Below, piece by piece: positions 1 through 5,716 of a stretch of DNA of 6,946 nucleotides. Position numbers and translations under genes: made by a program. The notes below the pieces were generated by a model that was not told where the DNA came from, did not search any database, and was given only the letters and a program-made list of their open reading frames with translations. The DNA is from RGIG8748 sp045606045 (GTDB lineage: Bacteria > Bacillota > Clostridia > UMGS1810), in NCBI GenBank assembly GCA_045606045.1, contig JAZURE010000041.1, positions 1 to 6,946 on the forward strand, read 5' to 3'. The first letter of the stretch is position 1, and every line of letters begins with the position of its first letter.

Positions 1-26
1 TGAAGTAGTATAATGATGGTAGACAC
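1..26 (+). repeat. Left terminal inverted repeat of the IS3 element
   Basis: This repeat pairs with 1329-1354. Bases 1-9 and 20-26 match the reverse complement of the right end exactly, while the middle is mostly divergent. The outer block includes the terminal TG dinucleotide. Confidence 0.85.
9..14 (+). promoter_or_regulatory. -10 half of a circle-junction promoter (TATAAT)
   Basis: A perfect TATAAT lies inside the left repeat with no good -35 visible in the window. If the IS ends are joined with a 3-bp spacer, as in IS3-family circles, the TTGACT at 1343-1348 comes to lie exactly 17 bp upstream (6 + 3 + 8). That geometry matches the known junction promoter of IS911-type elements. Its activity here is an inference. 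Confidence 0.6.
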
Positions 27-55
27 TAAAAAAACAGTGTCTACCATCATTTTTT
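12..55 (+). terminator. Terminator-like hairpin at the left IS end
   Basis: Bases 12-27 and 36-51 form a perfect 16-bp stem around an 8-nt A-rich loop, and T residues continue to position 55. A transcript entering from outside the IS would contain the whole stem and could terminate before orfA. A transcript started from the junction promoter (start near base 20-21) would lack the outer half of the left arm and escape. The hairpin is seen directly; the shielding role is inferred. Confidence 0.65.
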
Positions 56-86
56 ATGCTATTATAAAATAAAGGAGTTGAATTTT

Positions 87-446
87 ATGGGCAGACCAAA
101 AGGTGGGACAAACATAACACATAGTAAAGAAGAGAAATTATCAATAGTAAAAAGGGTTTTAAATGGTGAAACCACTGCGGCGATAGGCAGAGAAAAAGGT
201 ATAGATCGTTCGCAGATCTCGAAATGGACAAAACAATATTTAACTGGCGGTGAAGAAGCTCTCGTAAACAAGCGAAAACCAGGTAATCCTCTTGCTAAAT
301 ATGAACGCAAGAAAACGCTTACCCCTATGGAGCAACTTGAATACAAAGTTGCTTTGTTGGAACGCGAACTTTTAAAGAAAAATGGAGAAATTGTACGCTT
401 AAAAAAATCAATAGAACTAGAAAGGGGCGATGCCAGAAGAAAGTAA
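87..446 (+). CDS. IS3-family transposase OrfA (helix-turn-helix subunit)
   Basis: This 119-residue DNA-binding subunit recognises the IS terminal repeats and, by frameshifting, supplies the N-terminus of the active OrfAB transposase. The N-terminal half carries a helix-turn-helix typical of the HTH_Tnp/HTH_28 type (about residues 14-50, including AAIGREKGIDRSQISKW). The C-terminal part, around LEYKVALLERELLKK, is a leucine-zipper-like coiled coil used for multimerisation in this family. I chose ATG 87 because AAAGGAG at 71-77 lies 9 nt upstream; an in-frame TTG at 78 falls immediately after that ribosome binding site and is too close. The final 106 nt overlap the orfB frame. OrfA alone usually acts as a regulator of transposition in IS3 elements. 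Confidence 0.88.
   Translation: MGRPKGGTNITHSKEEKLSIVKRVLNGETTAAIGREKGIDRSQISKWTKQYLTGGEEALVNKRKPGNPLAKYERKKTLTPMEQLEYKVALLERELLKKNGEIVRLKKSIELERGDARRK
401..407 (+). other. -1 programmed frameshift site A AAA AAA
   Basis: Seven A residues lie in the exact register needed for a -1 slip: in the orfA frame the codons are AAA 402-404 and AAA 405-407, preceded by A401. The orfB frame is open from 341, after a TGA at 338-340, so a slip here yields one continuous OrfAB of about 409 residues. A7 is a classic IS3-family slip heptamer. I did not identify a convincing downstream stimulatory structure. Confidence 0.85.
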
Positions 447-1315
447 TACAGCAAATATATGCTTGTATCGAGGAAGAAAGTGCCAATCATTCAGTTAAAG
501 AGTTATGTGATGTATACGAGGTTTCACGCAGTGGATATTACAAATGGCTTAATCGCAAAGGAACATTAAACAGGTATGAAATTCAGCAAAAGGAATTAGA
601 TTACTATGTAGCAGACATACATTCACATTACCCATCACAAGGATACAGGACAATAGCCGATACCTTACTCAATATGTATGGTTGGATTATTTCTGATATA
701 TCAGTGTGGAAATCTATGAAACGGTTGGGAATTACAGGTTATGTGCGTAAACAAAAAAATCCTGAAACCGAAGGTTCAGAACATAATAGATATGCAAATA
801 TATTGAATAGAGAATTTTATGCAGATAAACCTATGCAAAAAGTAGTAACAAATGTAACTTACATAAAACACAAAGGGAAATGGCATTATCTTGCATGTTA
901 TTTAGATTTGTATAACAATGAAATACTTGATTATGAATTAAGCGATACCTTTGATAATTTTCTTGTTATGAAACCAGCAAAAAGAATCCTTGAAAAAGCA
1001 AAGAGCACCGAAACCCAAATCCTTTTCCACAGCGACCAGGGTGTTCAGTACTCATCAGCCGGTTATTGTAACCTACTTAAATCATACAATGTAATTCAAA
1101 GTATGTCAAGAGCTGGAACACCAAGAGATAATGCAGTTATCGAATCTTTCTTTGGAAGATTCAAAGATGTTCTGCGTTCACATTTTCAATATTGGAAAAG
1201 TGACGATTTGAAGAATGTCATTGATGAAACCGTGTATTACTTCAATTACATAAAACCAGTCAGAAAACTAAAAAGAAAACCGCCTGTTCAATACAGACTT
1301 GAACAGGCAGCTTAA
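407..1315 (+). CDS. IS3-family transposase OrfB, integrase domain of OrfAB, first catalytic Asp replaced by Asn
   Basis: This is the catalytic part of the transposase, translated as a fusion after the A7 slip; no ATG occurs in this frame before 674, and a start there would cut the domain. It begins with an HTH_21-type region (VSRSGYYKWL, then HYPSQGYR) and continues into the rve/DDE integrase core. In OrfAB numbering the second and third acidic residues are Asp317 (HSDQGVQYSS) and Glu353 (DNAVIESFFGRFK). Exactly 35 residues separate them, and the usual basic Lys lies seven residues after Glu. The first position, normally the Asp of a T-D-[IV]-T motif, reads VVTNVTYI: codon AAT at 851-853 gives Asn256. 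The frame is otherwise intact with no stops. This DDE chemistry needs all three acidic residues, so this copy is probably inactive unless the base call is wrong. It would still bind DNA. Confidence 0.87.
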   Translation: MNRTRKGRCQKKVIQQIYACIEEESANHSVKELCDVYEVSRSGYYKWLNRKGTLNRYEIQQKELDYYVADIHSHYPSQGYRTIADTLLNMYGWIISDISVWKSMKRLGITGYVRKQKNPETEGSEHNRYANILNREFYADKPMQKVVTNVTYIKHKGKWHYLACYLDLYNNEILDYELSDTFDNFLVMKPAKRILEKAKSTETQILFHSDQGVQYSSAGYCNLLKSYNVIQSMSRAGTPRDNAVIESFFGRFKDVLRSHFQYWKSDDLKNVIDETVYYFNYIKPVRKLKRKPPVQYRLEQAA

Positions 1316-1328
1316 AATATTCTTTTTT

Positions 1329-1354
1329 GTGTCTACAAAGTATTGACTACTTCA
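1329..1354 (-). repeat. Right terminal inverted repeat of the IS3 element
   Basis: The reverse complement matches the left end at 19 of 26 positions, including the outermost nine. It ends in CA at 1353-1354, which marks the element boundary. Confidence 0.85.
1343..1348 (+). promoter_or_regulatory. Outward-facing -35 (TTGACT) in the right IS end
   Basis: TTGACT points out of the element. In a circularised IS it would pair with TATAAT at 9-14 across a 17-bp spacer. In the present location the sequence 17-18 bp downstream (around 1366-1372, GTGTGTT) is a poor -10, so a hybrid promoter driving the next gene is possible but weak. Confidence 0.55.
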
Positions 1355-1395
1355 GTCATTGAACCGTGTGTTTTTTTATAAAAGCAATTTTAGAG

Positions 1396-1423
1396 TTGTT
1401 TTTTTGCAGATATTTGTTACAAT
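1396..1423 (+). promoter_or_regulatory. Possible promoter of the glycyl radical enzyme operon
   Basis: TTGTTT at 1396-1401 and TACAAT at 1418-1423 are separated by 16 bp, and TG at 1415-1416 makes an extended -10. The predicted start near 1430 would put the ribosome binding site (AGAGGTGG, 1431-1438) at the very 5' end of the message. This is tight, so the assignment is tentative. No clear CRP, FNR or CcpA site was seen in the 89 bp between the IS and the gene. Confidence 0.3.
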
Positions 1424-1443
1424 TATACTTAGAGGTGGTTAAA

Positions 1444-4029
1444 ATGTATTCGGTATTAAAATACATTCATAATAATATCACGGAAAAGATTTTCGTGACA
1501 GAAACCGCACAAAAATTCGGATATTCCAAGTGGCATTTTATACGAAGGTTTAAAAGCTTCACAGGCAAGTCTTTTGTTGAATATGTTCGTTACTATAAAA
1601 TGCAAAATGCTGCTATGGATATACAAAATGGTGAAAAGATAATAAATGTTTCAAATAAATACGGATATGACACCCCGGGAGGCTTTAATAAAGCTTTTTT
1701 AAAGGAATTCGGTGTATTGCCCCGCGAGTACAAAAACAAAATCAAAGAAGGGGAGGATGTCTACAGAGAAAGGAGAAACAAAATGTATAAATTGTCCGAC
1801 CGTTGTGAACAGTTAAGAAAAAATGCCGTAGAGACCAATGACGAGGGTATCCTTACCCTGCAGAAAGAGTACTGGTTTACAAAGGGGATGGCATCCTGCC
1901 GTAAAAACAGTATAACAGAACTTACGGGCGCAGGTATGGTAAGTGTTATGCAAAACAGTCTTGTTCACATATCCGAGGGAGAACTTATCGTAGGTTATAA
2001 TTATACCGATAAATACGACAGCTTCTGGGATGATACAAATATAAGACTCATGCAGGAGTATATGCCCGAAAAATTGGACGAATATTTAAACAACCTTGAA
2101 ATTGTAAAAGCCAAAAATGAAAAATTGTTTTTAAAAGATTATAAGCTCACAGACAGAGAAAAGAAACTTATGGAAGAGTGGGCTGTAATAAGCAGATGTA
2201 TTACAGGAAGCCATTCGGTAATAGGATACGAAAATGTGCTTAAATTTGGATTTGAGGGACTTTTGAAAAAGATAGAAAAGTACGAGAAATTAAATGGTAC
2301 ATCCAAGCTGTATTCATCTGCAAAGGAAATTTGCAAAGCGGCATGTCTATTTGGCAGGCGATATGCAGACAAAGCAAGAGAACTTATTGAAAGCGGCGAA
2401 GTGCCTGCGGAAATCAGAGGTGAGCTTGAACAAATAGCAAAAAATTGCGACAGGGTACCCCAAAAGCCTGCCGAAACTTTTTGGCAAGCAGTTCAGAGCC
2501 TGTGGTTTGCCCATATATTTAACACATGGGAAGACAGAGTCAATGCAAACTCTTTGGGAAGACTTGATCAGATTTTATATCCTTACTATAAAAAGGATAT
2601 AGAAGAAGGAAGGATAACAAAGGAATTTGCGTTCGAACTTATTTGCTGTCTGTGGATTAAACTTTATCGTTCATACGATGTTCAGCAGAGCGCTTTGGGC
2701 GGATGCACCGAGGACGGAGCAAGTGCAGTGAACGAATTGTCTTTTATGATGCTCGATGCCACCGAGGAACTTGATTTTATAAGATGTCTTTCCGTGCGTT
2801 ATGACCAAAATACAGACAGAGAATTTATGAAACGTTCGCTGGAGGTGGTGGGACATCTTCAAAAGGGCGTACCATTCTTTTTTAACGATGAGGTAATGAT
2901 ACCTTCACTTATAAATGCGGGGATAGAAGAAAAAGATGCAAGAAATTACACACAACTGGGATGTGTGGAAACTACCATTCCCGGAAAGTCCAATCCTCAT
3001 GCGGTAACGGGCGAGGTTAATTTTTTAAAGGCATTGGAATACACCCTTGGCGGAGGCAGAAGTCTTATTAATCCCGAGTATGATGTCACTTGCAAAACCG
3101 AAAAAATAACAAATTTTGAAGAGCTTAAAAAAGAGGTTTACAAAAAAATCGAAGAAATGATGGATATATGTTGCAAAAACATAAAACTCATCATTGAAAC
3201 AAAAGGAAAAAATGATCCCAAGCCATACAAATCTCTTCTTACAGAGGGGTGCTTGGAAACAAACAGAGATTTTAACGATAAAGGCGCTATCTACGATTAT
3301 TATCAGGTCATGTTTTGCGGAATACCAAATCTGGCAGATTCTTTGGTTGCTCTAAATAAATTTGTTTTTTTGGACAAAAAATATACTCTGGAAGAAATCG
3401 TGTATCAGTTAAGGGAAGATTTTCCGGACGAAATCATCCGTCTTCAGCTTCTCAATAAAGCCCCTAAATTTGGCAACGATATTGATGAGGTAGATGAAAT
3501 CGCATGCGAAATCACGGAAATCGGATGTGATATTTTAGAAAAAATGAGTAAAAAATACGGCATGAATTTTCATGCCCAGCCGTTTACATTCTGGTGGATG
3601 ATAGACCATGGCAAAGAGTCTGCAGCTTCGCCTGACGGAAGACGAAAGGGCGAGCCTATTGCATATAGCGTGTCCCCTATGCAGGGAAGGGATTTTTCAG
3701 GATTTACAGCTCTTTTAAATTCGCTTTGCAAACTGCCTGCAAAGCGTACACCGGGTACAACATCTGCAATAGTTGAGGTAGACCCCAAGCTTTTTACAGA
3801 TGAAAACATAGAGAGTTTCGTAGATATAATGCTTGCTGCAAGCGAAAAGGGGATAAGCAATGTCCAGTTTAATGTTGTGGATGAGACCACTCTCATCGAG
3901 GCACAGAAATACCCCGATAAGTACAATAATCTTGCAGTTAGGGTTTCAGGCTTCAGTCAGAAGTTCAATCAGCTTGGGAAAGGACTTCAGGACCATATTA
4001 TCGGAAGGACGAAACACAGATGTATGTAA
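1444..4029 (+). CDS. AraC-type DNA-binding domain fused to a glycyl radical enzyme (PFL family)
   Basis: The 861-residue product has two parts. Residues 1-100 are an AraC/XylS-type double helix-turn-helix (first around VTETAQKFGYSKWHFIRRFK, second around INVSNKYGYDTPGGFNKAF, closing with GVLPREYK), with no sensor domain. Residues 114-861 are a full pyruvate-formate-lyase-like glycyl radical enzyme. The radical-carrying Gly836 lies in RVSGFSQKF, followed by LQDHIIGRTKH. The thiyl Cys507 lies in LGCVETTIPG, with Glu509 two residues later. SPDGRRKGEP (about 729-738) is another family motif. PFL itself has a Cys-Cys pair at the active site, so this is probably not PFL but a GCVE-type enzyme (dehydratase, lyase or decarboxylase); the substrate is unknown. 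I chose ATG 1444 because AGAGGTGG lies 5 nt upstream; the in-frame GTG at 1366 has no such site. A second initiation site inside the gene at 1783 could give the enzyme alone. The activase gene overlaps the 3' end. Confidence 0.88.
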   Translation: MYSVLKYIHNNITEKIFVTETAQKFGYSKWHFIRRFKSFTGKSFVEYVRYYKMQNAAMDIQNGEKIINVSNKYGYDTPGGFNKAFLKEFGVLPREYKNKIKEGEDVYRERRNKMYKLSDRCEQLRKNAVETNDEGILTLQKEYWFTKGMASCRKNSITELTGAGMVSVMQNSLVHISEGELIVGYNYTDKYDSFWDDTNIRLMQEYMPEKLDEYLNNLEIVKAKNEKLFLKDYKLTDREKKLMEEWAVISRCITGSHSVIGYENVLKFGFEGLLKKIEKYEKLNGTSKLYSSAKEICKAACLFGRRYADKARELIESGEVPAEIRGELEQIAKNCDRVPQKPAETFWQAVQSLWFAHIFNTWEDRVNANSLGRLDQILYPYYKKDIEEGRITKEFAFELICCLWIKLYRSYDVQQSALGGCTEDGASAVNELSFMMLDATEELDFIRCLSVRYDQNTDREFMKRSLEVVGHLQKGVPFFFNDEVMIPSLINAGIEEKDARNYTQLGCVETTIPGKSNPHAVTGEVNFLKALEYTLGGGRSLINPEYDVTCKTEKITNFEELKKEVYKKIEEMMDICCKNIKLIIETKGKNDPKPYKSLLTEGCLETNRDFNDKGAIYDYYQVMFCGIPNLADSLVALNKFVFLDKKYTLEEIVYQLREDFPDEIIRLQLLNKAPKFGNDIDEVDEIACEITEIGCDILEKMSKKYGMNFHAQPFTFWWMIDHGKESAASPDGRRKGEPIAYSVSPMQGRDFSGFTALLNSLCKLPAKRTPGTTSAIVEVDPKLFTDENIESFVDIMLAASEKGISNVQFNVVDETTLIEAQKYPDKYNNLAVRVSGFSQKFNQLGKGLQDHIIGRTKHRCM
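1771..1785 (+). promoter_or_regulatory. Internal ribosome binding site and ATG at the domain junction
   Basis: AGGAG at 1771-1775, 7 nt and then ATG at 1783-1785 form a well-spaced translation start in the same frame as the upstream AraC-type domain. It falls exactly where the glycyl radical enzyme domain begins (MYKLSDRCEQLR). A start here gives a 748-residue free enzyme, in the range for the family. This suggests two separate genes that lost the intervening stop, or deliberate dual output. Confidence 0.7.
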
Positions 4030-4829
4030 AACCTCTTATATTCAGTATTACGCGGACTTCGCTTCATGACGGAGACGGTATAAGAACCGTTGTGTATTTC
4101 AAAGGTTGTAATATGCGGTGTCGTTGGTGCCACAATCCCGAGGGCCTGAGCAGCGAAAAGCAGATTATCTTTACCGTTTCAAAATGTATTGGGTGCAATA
4201 TATGCACAAGCATATGTACCAATATAAGCAAGGGCATCATAGACCGCAATGAATGCATTGCCTGCGGCAAGTGCGCAGATGCCTGTCCTGCAAACGCCCT
4301 TTCTGTTGCAGGAAGGGAAATGAGTGAGGACGATATAATGAAAGAAATATTAAAAGACAGAGAATACTATGAAAAATCGGGCGGCGGTGTTACCTTTTCG
4401 GGTGGGGAATGCCTTTTGTTTCCTGATTTCATGCAAGCTGTATTAAAAAAGTGCAAACAGGAAAAAATACATACACTTGTGGAAAGTGCTTTCAATGTTC
4501 CGTGGAAAAATATTGAAAAAGTAATCCCGTATACAGATATGTTTTATATAGATATAAAGCATATGGATTCGGATGTCCATAAGGAGTGTACACAGTGTCC
4601 TAATAATCTCATTCTTGAAAACATTGAGAAGCTTTCCCGGTACACAAAGAATTTTCTAATAAGAATACCTGTAATCCCCGGGGTTAATGATGACACCGAA
4701 AACCTTTCGGCAACAGAGGAGTTTGCGAAAAAACTGGGAGTTTGCACCGAGAGGCTTAAGTACAATAATCTGGCTCAGTCCAAGTATGAATCGCTATCCA
4801 TGCCGTATGAGGATTTCTTAAAACAATAA
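4020..4829 (+). CDS. Glycyl radical enzyme activase (radical SAM)
   Basis: This 269-residue enzyme uses S-adenosylmethionine and a 4Fe-4S cluster to abstract hydrogen from the partner's glycine, here presumably Gly836 of the preceding gene. The N-terminus DGDGIRTVVYFKGC leads into the radical SAM cluster motif Cys30-x3-Cys34-x2-Cys37 (CNMRCRWC). An inserted ferredoxin-like domain follows, with two CxxCxxCxxxC sets at Cys56/59/62/66 and Cys79/82/85/89. This insert is found in activases of non-PFL glycyl radical enzymes and absent from PflA. The SAM-binding SGGE motif is at 127-130 in GVTFSGGECL. ATG 4020 overlaps the previous stop by 10 nt and has an AGGA at 4006-4009, so translation is probably coupled. 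It is somewhat shorter than the usual ~300 residues, and its C-terminus reads LKYNNLAQSKYE where many relatives have a PYHRLG-like motif. A terminator follows directly. Confidence 0.93.
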   Translation: MYVKPLIFSITRTSLHDGDGIRTVVYFKGCNMRCRWCHNPEGLSSEKQIIFTVSKCIGCNICTSICTNISKGIIDRNECIACGKCADACPANALSVAGREMSEDDIMKEILKDREYYEKSGGGVTFSGGECLLFPDFMQAVLKKCKQEKIHTLVESAFNVPWKNIEKVIPYTDMFYIDIKHMDSDVHKECTQCPNNLILENIEKLSRYTKNFLIRIPVIPGVNDDTENLSATEEFAKKLGVCTERLKYNNLAQSKYESLSMPYEDFLKQ

Positions 4830-4830
4830 C

Positions 4831-4866
4831 AAAAGACAAGGGAGGCTTTAAGCCTCTTTTGTTTTT
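4831..4866 (+). terminator. Intrinsic terminator of the glycyl radical enzyme operon
   Basis: GAGGCT and AGCCTC (4842-4847, 4851-4856) form the core of a tight stem with a 3-nt loop. Flanking A and T residues extend the pairing outward (through AAAAGACAAGG against TCTTTTGTTTTT), giving a long stem ending in a T tract. It starts just after the activase stop codon at 4829 and separates this operon from the next promoter. Confidence 0.85.
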
Positions 4867-4876
4867 AAAAAAACAC

Positions 4877-4905
4877 TTGACATACCATGAGCCTTGTTAT
4901 ATAAT
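4877..4905 (+). promoter_or_regulatory. Consensus housekeeping promoter of the ybxF-rpsL-rpsG-fusA operon
   Basis: TTGACA (4877-4882) and TATAAT (4900-4905) are both perfect and separated by 17 bp, the optimal sigma-A promoter. The predicted start is near 4912, giving a leader of about 67 nt before the first start codon. Such strength fits a ribosomal-protein operon and shows it does not need read-through from upstream. Confidence 0.85.
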
Positions 4906-4924
4906 ATACGAGTATGATTATGCG

Positions 4925-4941
4925 ATAGTATGTGTTACTAT
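4925..4941 (+). other. Small hairpin in the operon leader
   Basis: ATAGTA (4925-4930) and TACTAT (4936-4941) pair around a 5-nt loop in the 5' untranslated leader. It is AT-rich and has no T run, so it is not a terminator. A role in message stability or autoregulation is possible but unsupported. Confidence 0.3.
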
Positions 4942-4978
4942 GTGTATTTATGCTTATATTTCTCCAAGGAGGACTATA

Positions 4979-5221
4979 ATGCTAAACGAAGTTCGCAGAA
5001 AAAAGGCAGTTGTCGGCATGCGCCGTGCGCTTAAGCTCATAGAATCGGGTGGAGCTCAAAAGGCGTTTATAGCAGGCAATGTAGAGCCGGGCATCACCCG
5101 CAAAATTCTCGATGCCTGCAAGGCGCACAAGGTCGATATAGAGCTTGTGGCTACCAAGCAGGAGCTTGGCAGGGCATGCGGAATAGATGTGGATGCATCG
5201 GTGGCAGTATTGCCAAAATAG
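4979..5221 (+). CDS. ybxF: L7Ae-family ribosomal/K-turn-binding protein, YbxF-like
   Basis: This 80-residue protein belongs to the L7Ae/L30e/Gadd45 fold family, whose bacterial members (YbxF, YlxQ) bind kink-turn RNA; the exact cellular role in bacteria is unsettled. Family landmarks are ALKLIESGGAQKAFIAGNVEP near the N-terminus and the C-terminal LVATKQELGRACGIDVDASVAVL, where TKQELGRACG is the typical RNA-contacting region. ATG 4979 was chosen because AAGGAGG at 4966-4972 lies 6 nt upstream; the frame is open back to 4859, but that stretch contains the promoter and leader. In Bacillus subtilis the homologue sits between rpoC and rpsL, which matches its place here as the first gene of the str operon. 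Its codon choice (several CGC Arg codons) is less biased than that of rpsL, which mostly uses AGA. Confidence 0.9.
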   Translation: MLNEVRRKKAVVGMRRALKLIESGGAQKAFIAGNVEPGITRKILDACKAHKVDIELVATKQELGRACGIDVDASVAVLPK

Positions 5222-5261
5222 TTATTAACCGCCCATGGCGTTTAATATATACATTATATAC

Positions 5262-5279
5262 AGGAGGTGAATACATTTG
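5262..5279 (+). promoter_or_regulatory. Ribosome binding site deciding the TTG start of rpsL
   Basis: AGGAGGTGA at 5262-5270 is a near-perfect Shine-Dalgarno sequence 6 nt before TTG at 5277. The following residues PTFNQLVKKGR are the conserved S12 N-terminus, so TTG must be the start codon. Confidence 0.85.
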
Positions 5280-5696
5280 CCAACATTTAACCAGTTAGTA
5301 AAAAAGGGCAGACAGACATCCGTAAAGAAGTCTACAGCACCTGCACTTCAGGTTGGTTTCAACTCTTTAAAGAAGAAGGCTACCGATCAGAGTGCTCCTC
5401 AGAAGAGAGGTGTATGTACAGCTGTTAAAACCATGACCCCTAAAAAGCCTAACTCAGCTCTCCGTAAGATGGCCAGAGTAAGACTTACAAACGGTGTTGA
5501 AGTTTCAGCTTACATCCCGGGTATAGGTCACAACCTTCAGGAACATAGCGTTGTTCTTATAAGAGGTGGAAGAGTTAAGGACCTCCCTGGTGTAAGATAC
5601 CATATTATCCGTGGAACACTGGATGCATCAGGCGTTGCAGCAAGAAACCAGTCCAGATCCAAGTATGGAGCTAAGAAGCCGAAGGAGTCTAAGTAA
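5277..5696 (+). CDS. rpsL: 30S ribosomal protein S12
   Basis: S12 lies at the decoding centre of the small subunit and affects translational accuracy and streptomycin response. The 139-residue product starts MPTFNQLVKKGR and contains the conserved TPKKPNSALRK, GHNLQEHSVVLIRGGRVKDLPGVRYH and RSKYG blocks. An insertion of about 14 residues before PQKRGVC, compared with the 124-residue E. coli protein, is the form seen in Firmicutes such as B. subtilis. The resistance-associated lysines are wild type: Lys56 in TPKKPNSA and Lys101 in GGRVKDLPG, so nothing here predicts streptomycin resistance. Initiation is at TTG, 55 nt after ybxF and driven by a very strong ribosome binding site. Arg is almost always AGA, consistent with high expression. 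Confidence 0.97.
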   Translation: MPTFNQLVKKGRQTSVKKSTAPALQVGFNSLKKKATDQSAPQKRGVCTAVKTMTPKKPNSALRKMARVRLTNGVEVSAYIPGIGHNLQEHSVVLIRGGRVKDLPGVRYHIIRGTLDASGVAARNQSRSKYGAKKPKESK

Positions 5697-5716
5697 TTTA
5701 GGCAGTAAAACAAAAA

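Larger units (their letters stand above)
1..1354 (+). mobile_element. Complete IS3-family insertion sequence (IS150-like)
   Basis: The element starts with TG and ends with CA, as IS3-family elements do. It is bounded by 26-bp imperfect inverted repeats (19 of 26 positions match; the outer TGAAGTAGT and inner TAGACAC are identical). It holds two overlapping frames, orfA and orfB, linked by a -1 slip site, and its length of 1354 bp is normal for the family. The assignment to the IS150-like group rests on the OrfA and OrfB protein character and is less certain than the family call. The window begins at the first base of the left repeat, so the 3-4 bp target duplication expected next to GTC(A) at 1355-1358 cannot be checked. 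The element ends 89 bp before the start codon of the glycyl radical enzyme gene and may have displaced that gene's upstream control region. Confidence 0.9.

Noticed and set aside
62..490. Reverse-strand open frame across orfA (142 codons)
   Set aside because: No domain is recognisable and it lies wholly opposite a clear transposase gene; it appears to be a coding shadow.
674..1315. Transposase OrfB as a stand-alone gene starting at ATG 674
   Set aside because: The frame is open back to 341 and the upstream part encodes conserved OrfB sequence (VSRSGYYKWL, HYPSQGYR). No ribosome binding site precedes 674. The product is made by frameshifting from orfA.
1366..1443. GTG 1366 as the start of the enzyme gene
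   Set aside because: It would add 26 residues unrelated to the AraC domain and covers the promoter region. AGAGGTGG sits correctly in front of ATG 1444.
4859..4978. N-terminal extension of the YbxF-like protein
   Set aside because: This stretch contains the terminator tail, the consensus promoter and the leader. The family fold begins at ATG 4979 behind AAGGAGG.
5277..5696. Streptomycin-resistance mutation in rpsL
   Set aside because: Both key lysines (Lys56 in TPKKPNSA, Lys101 in RVKDLPG) are wild type.
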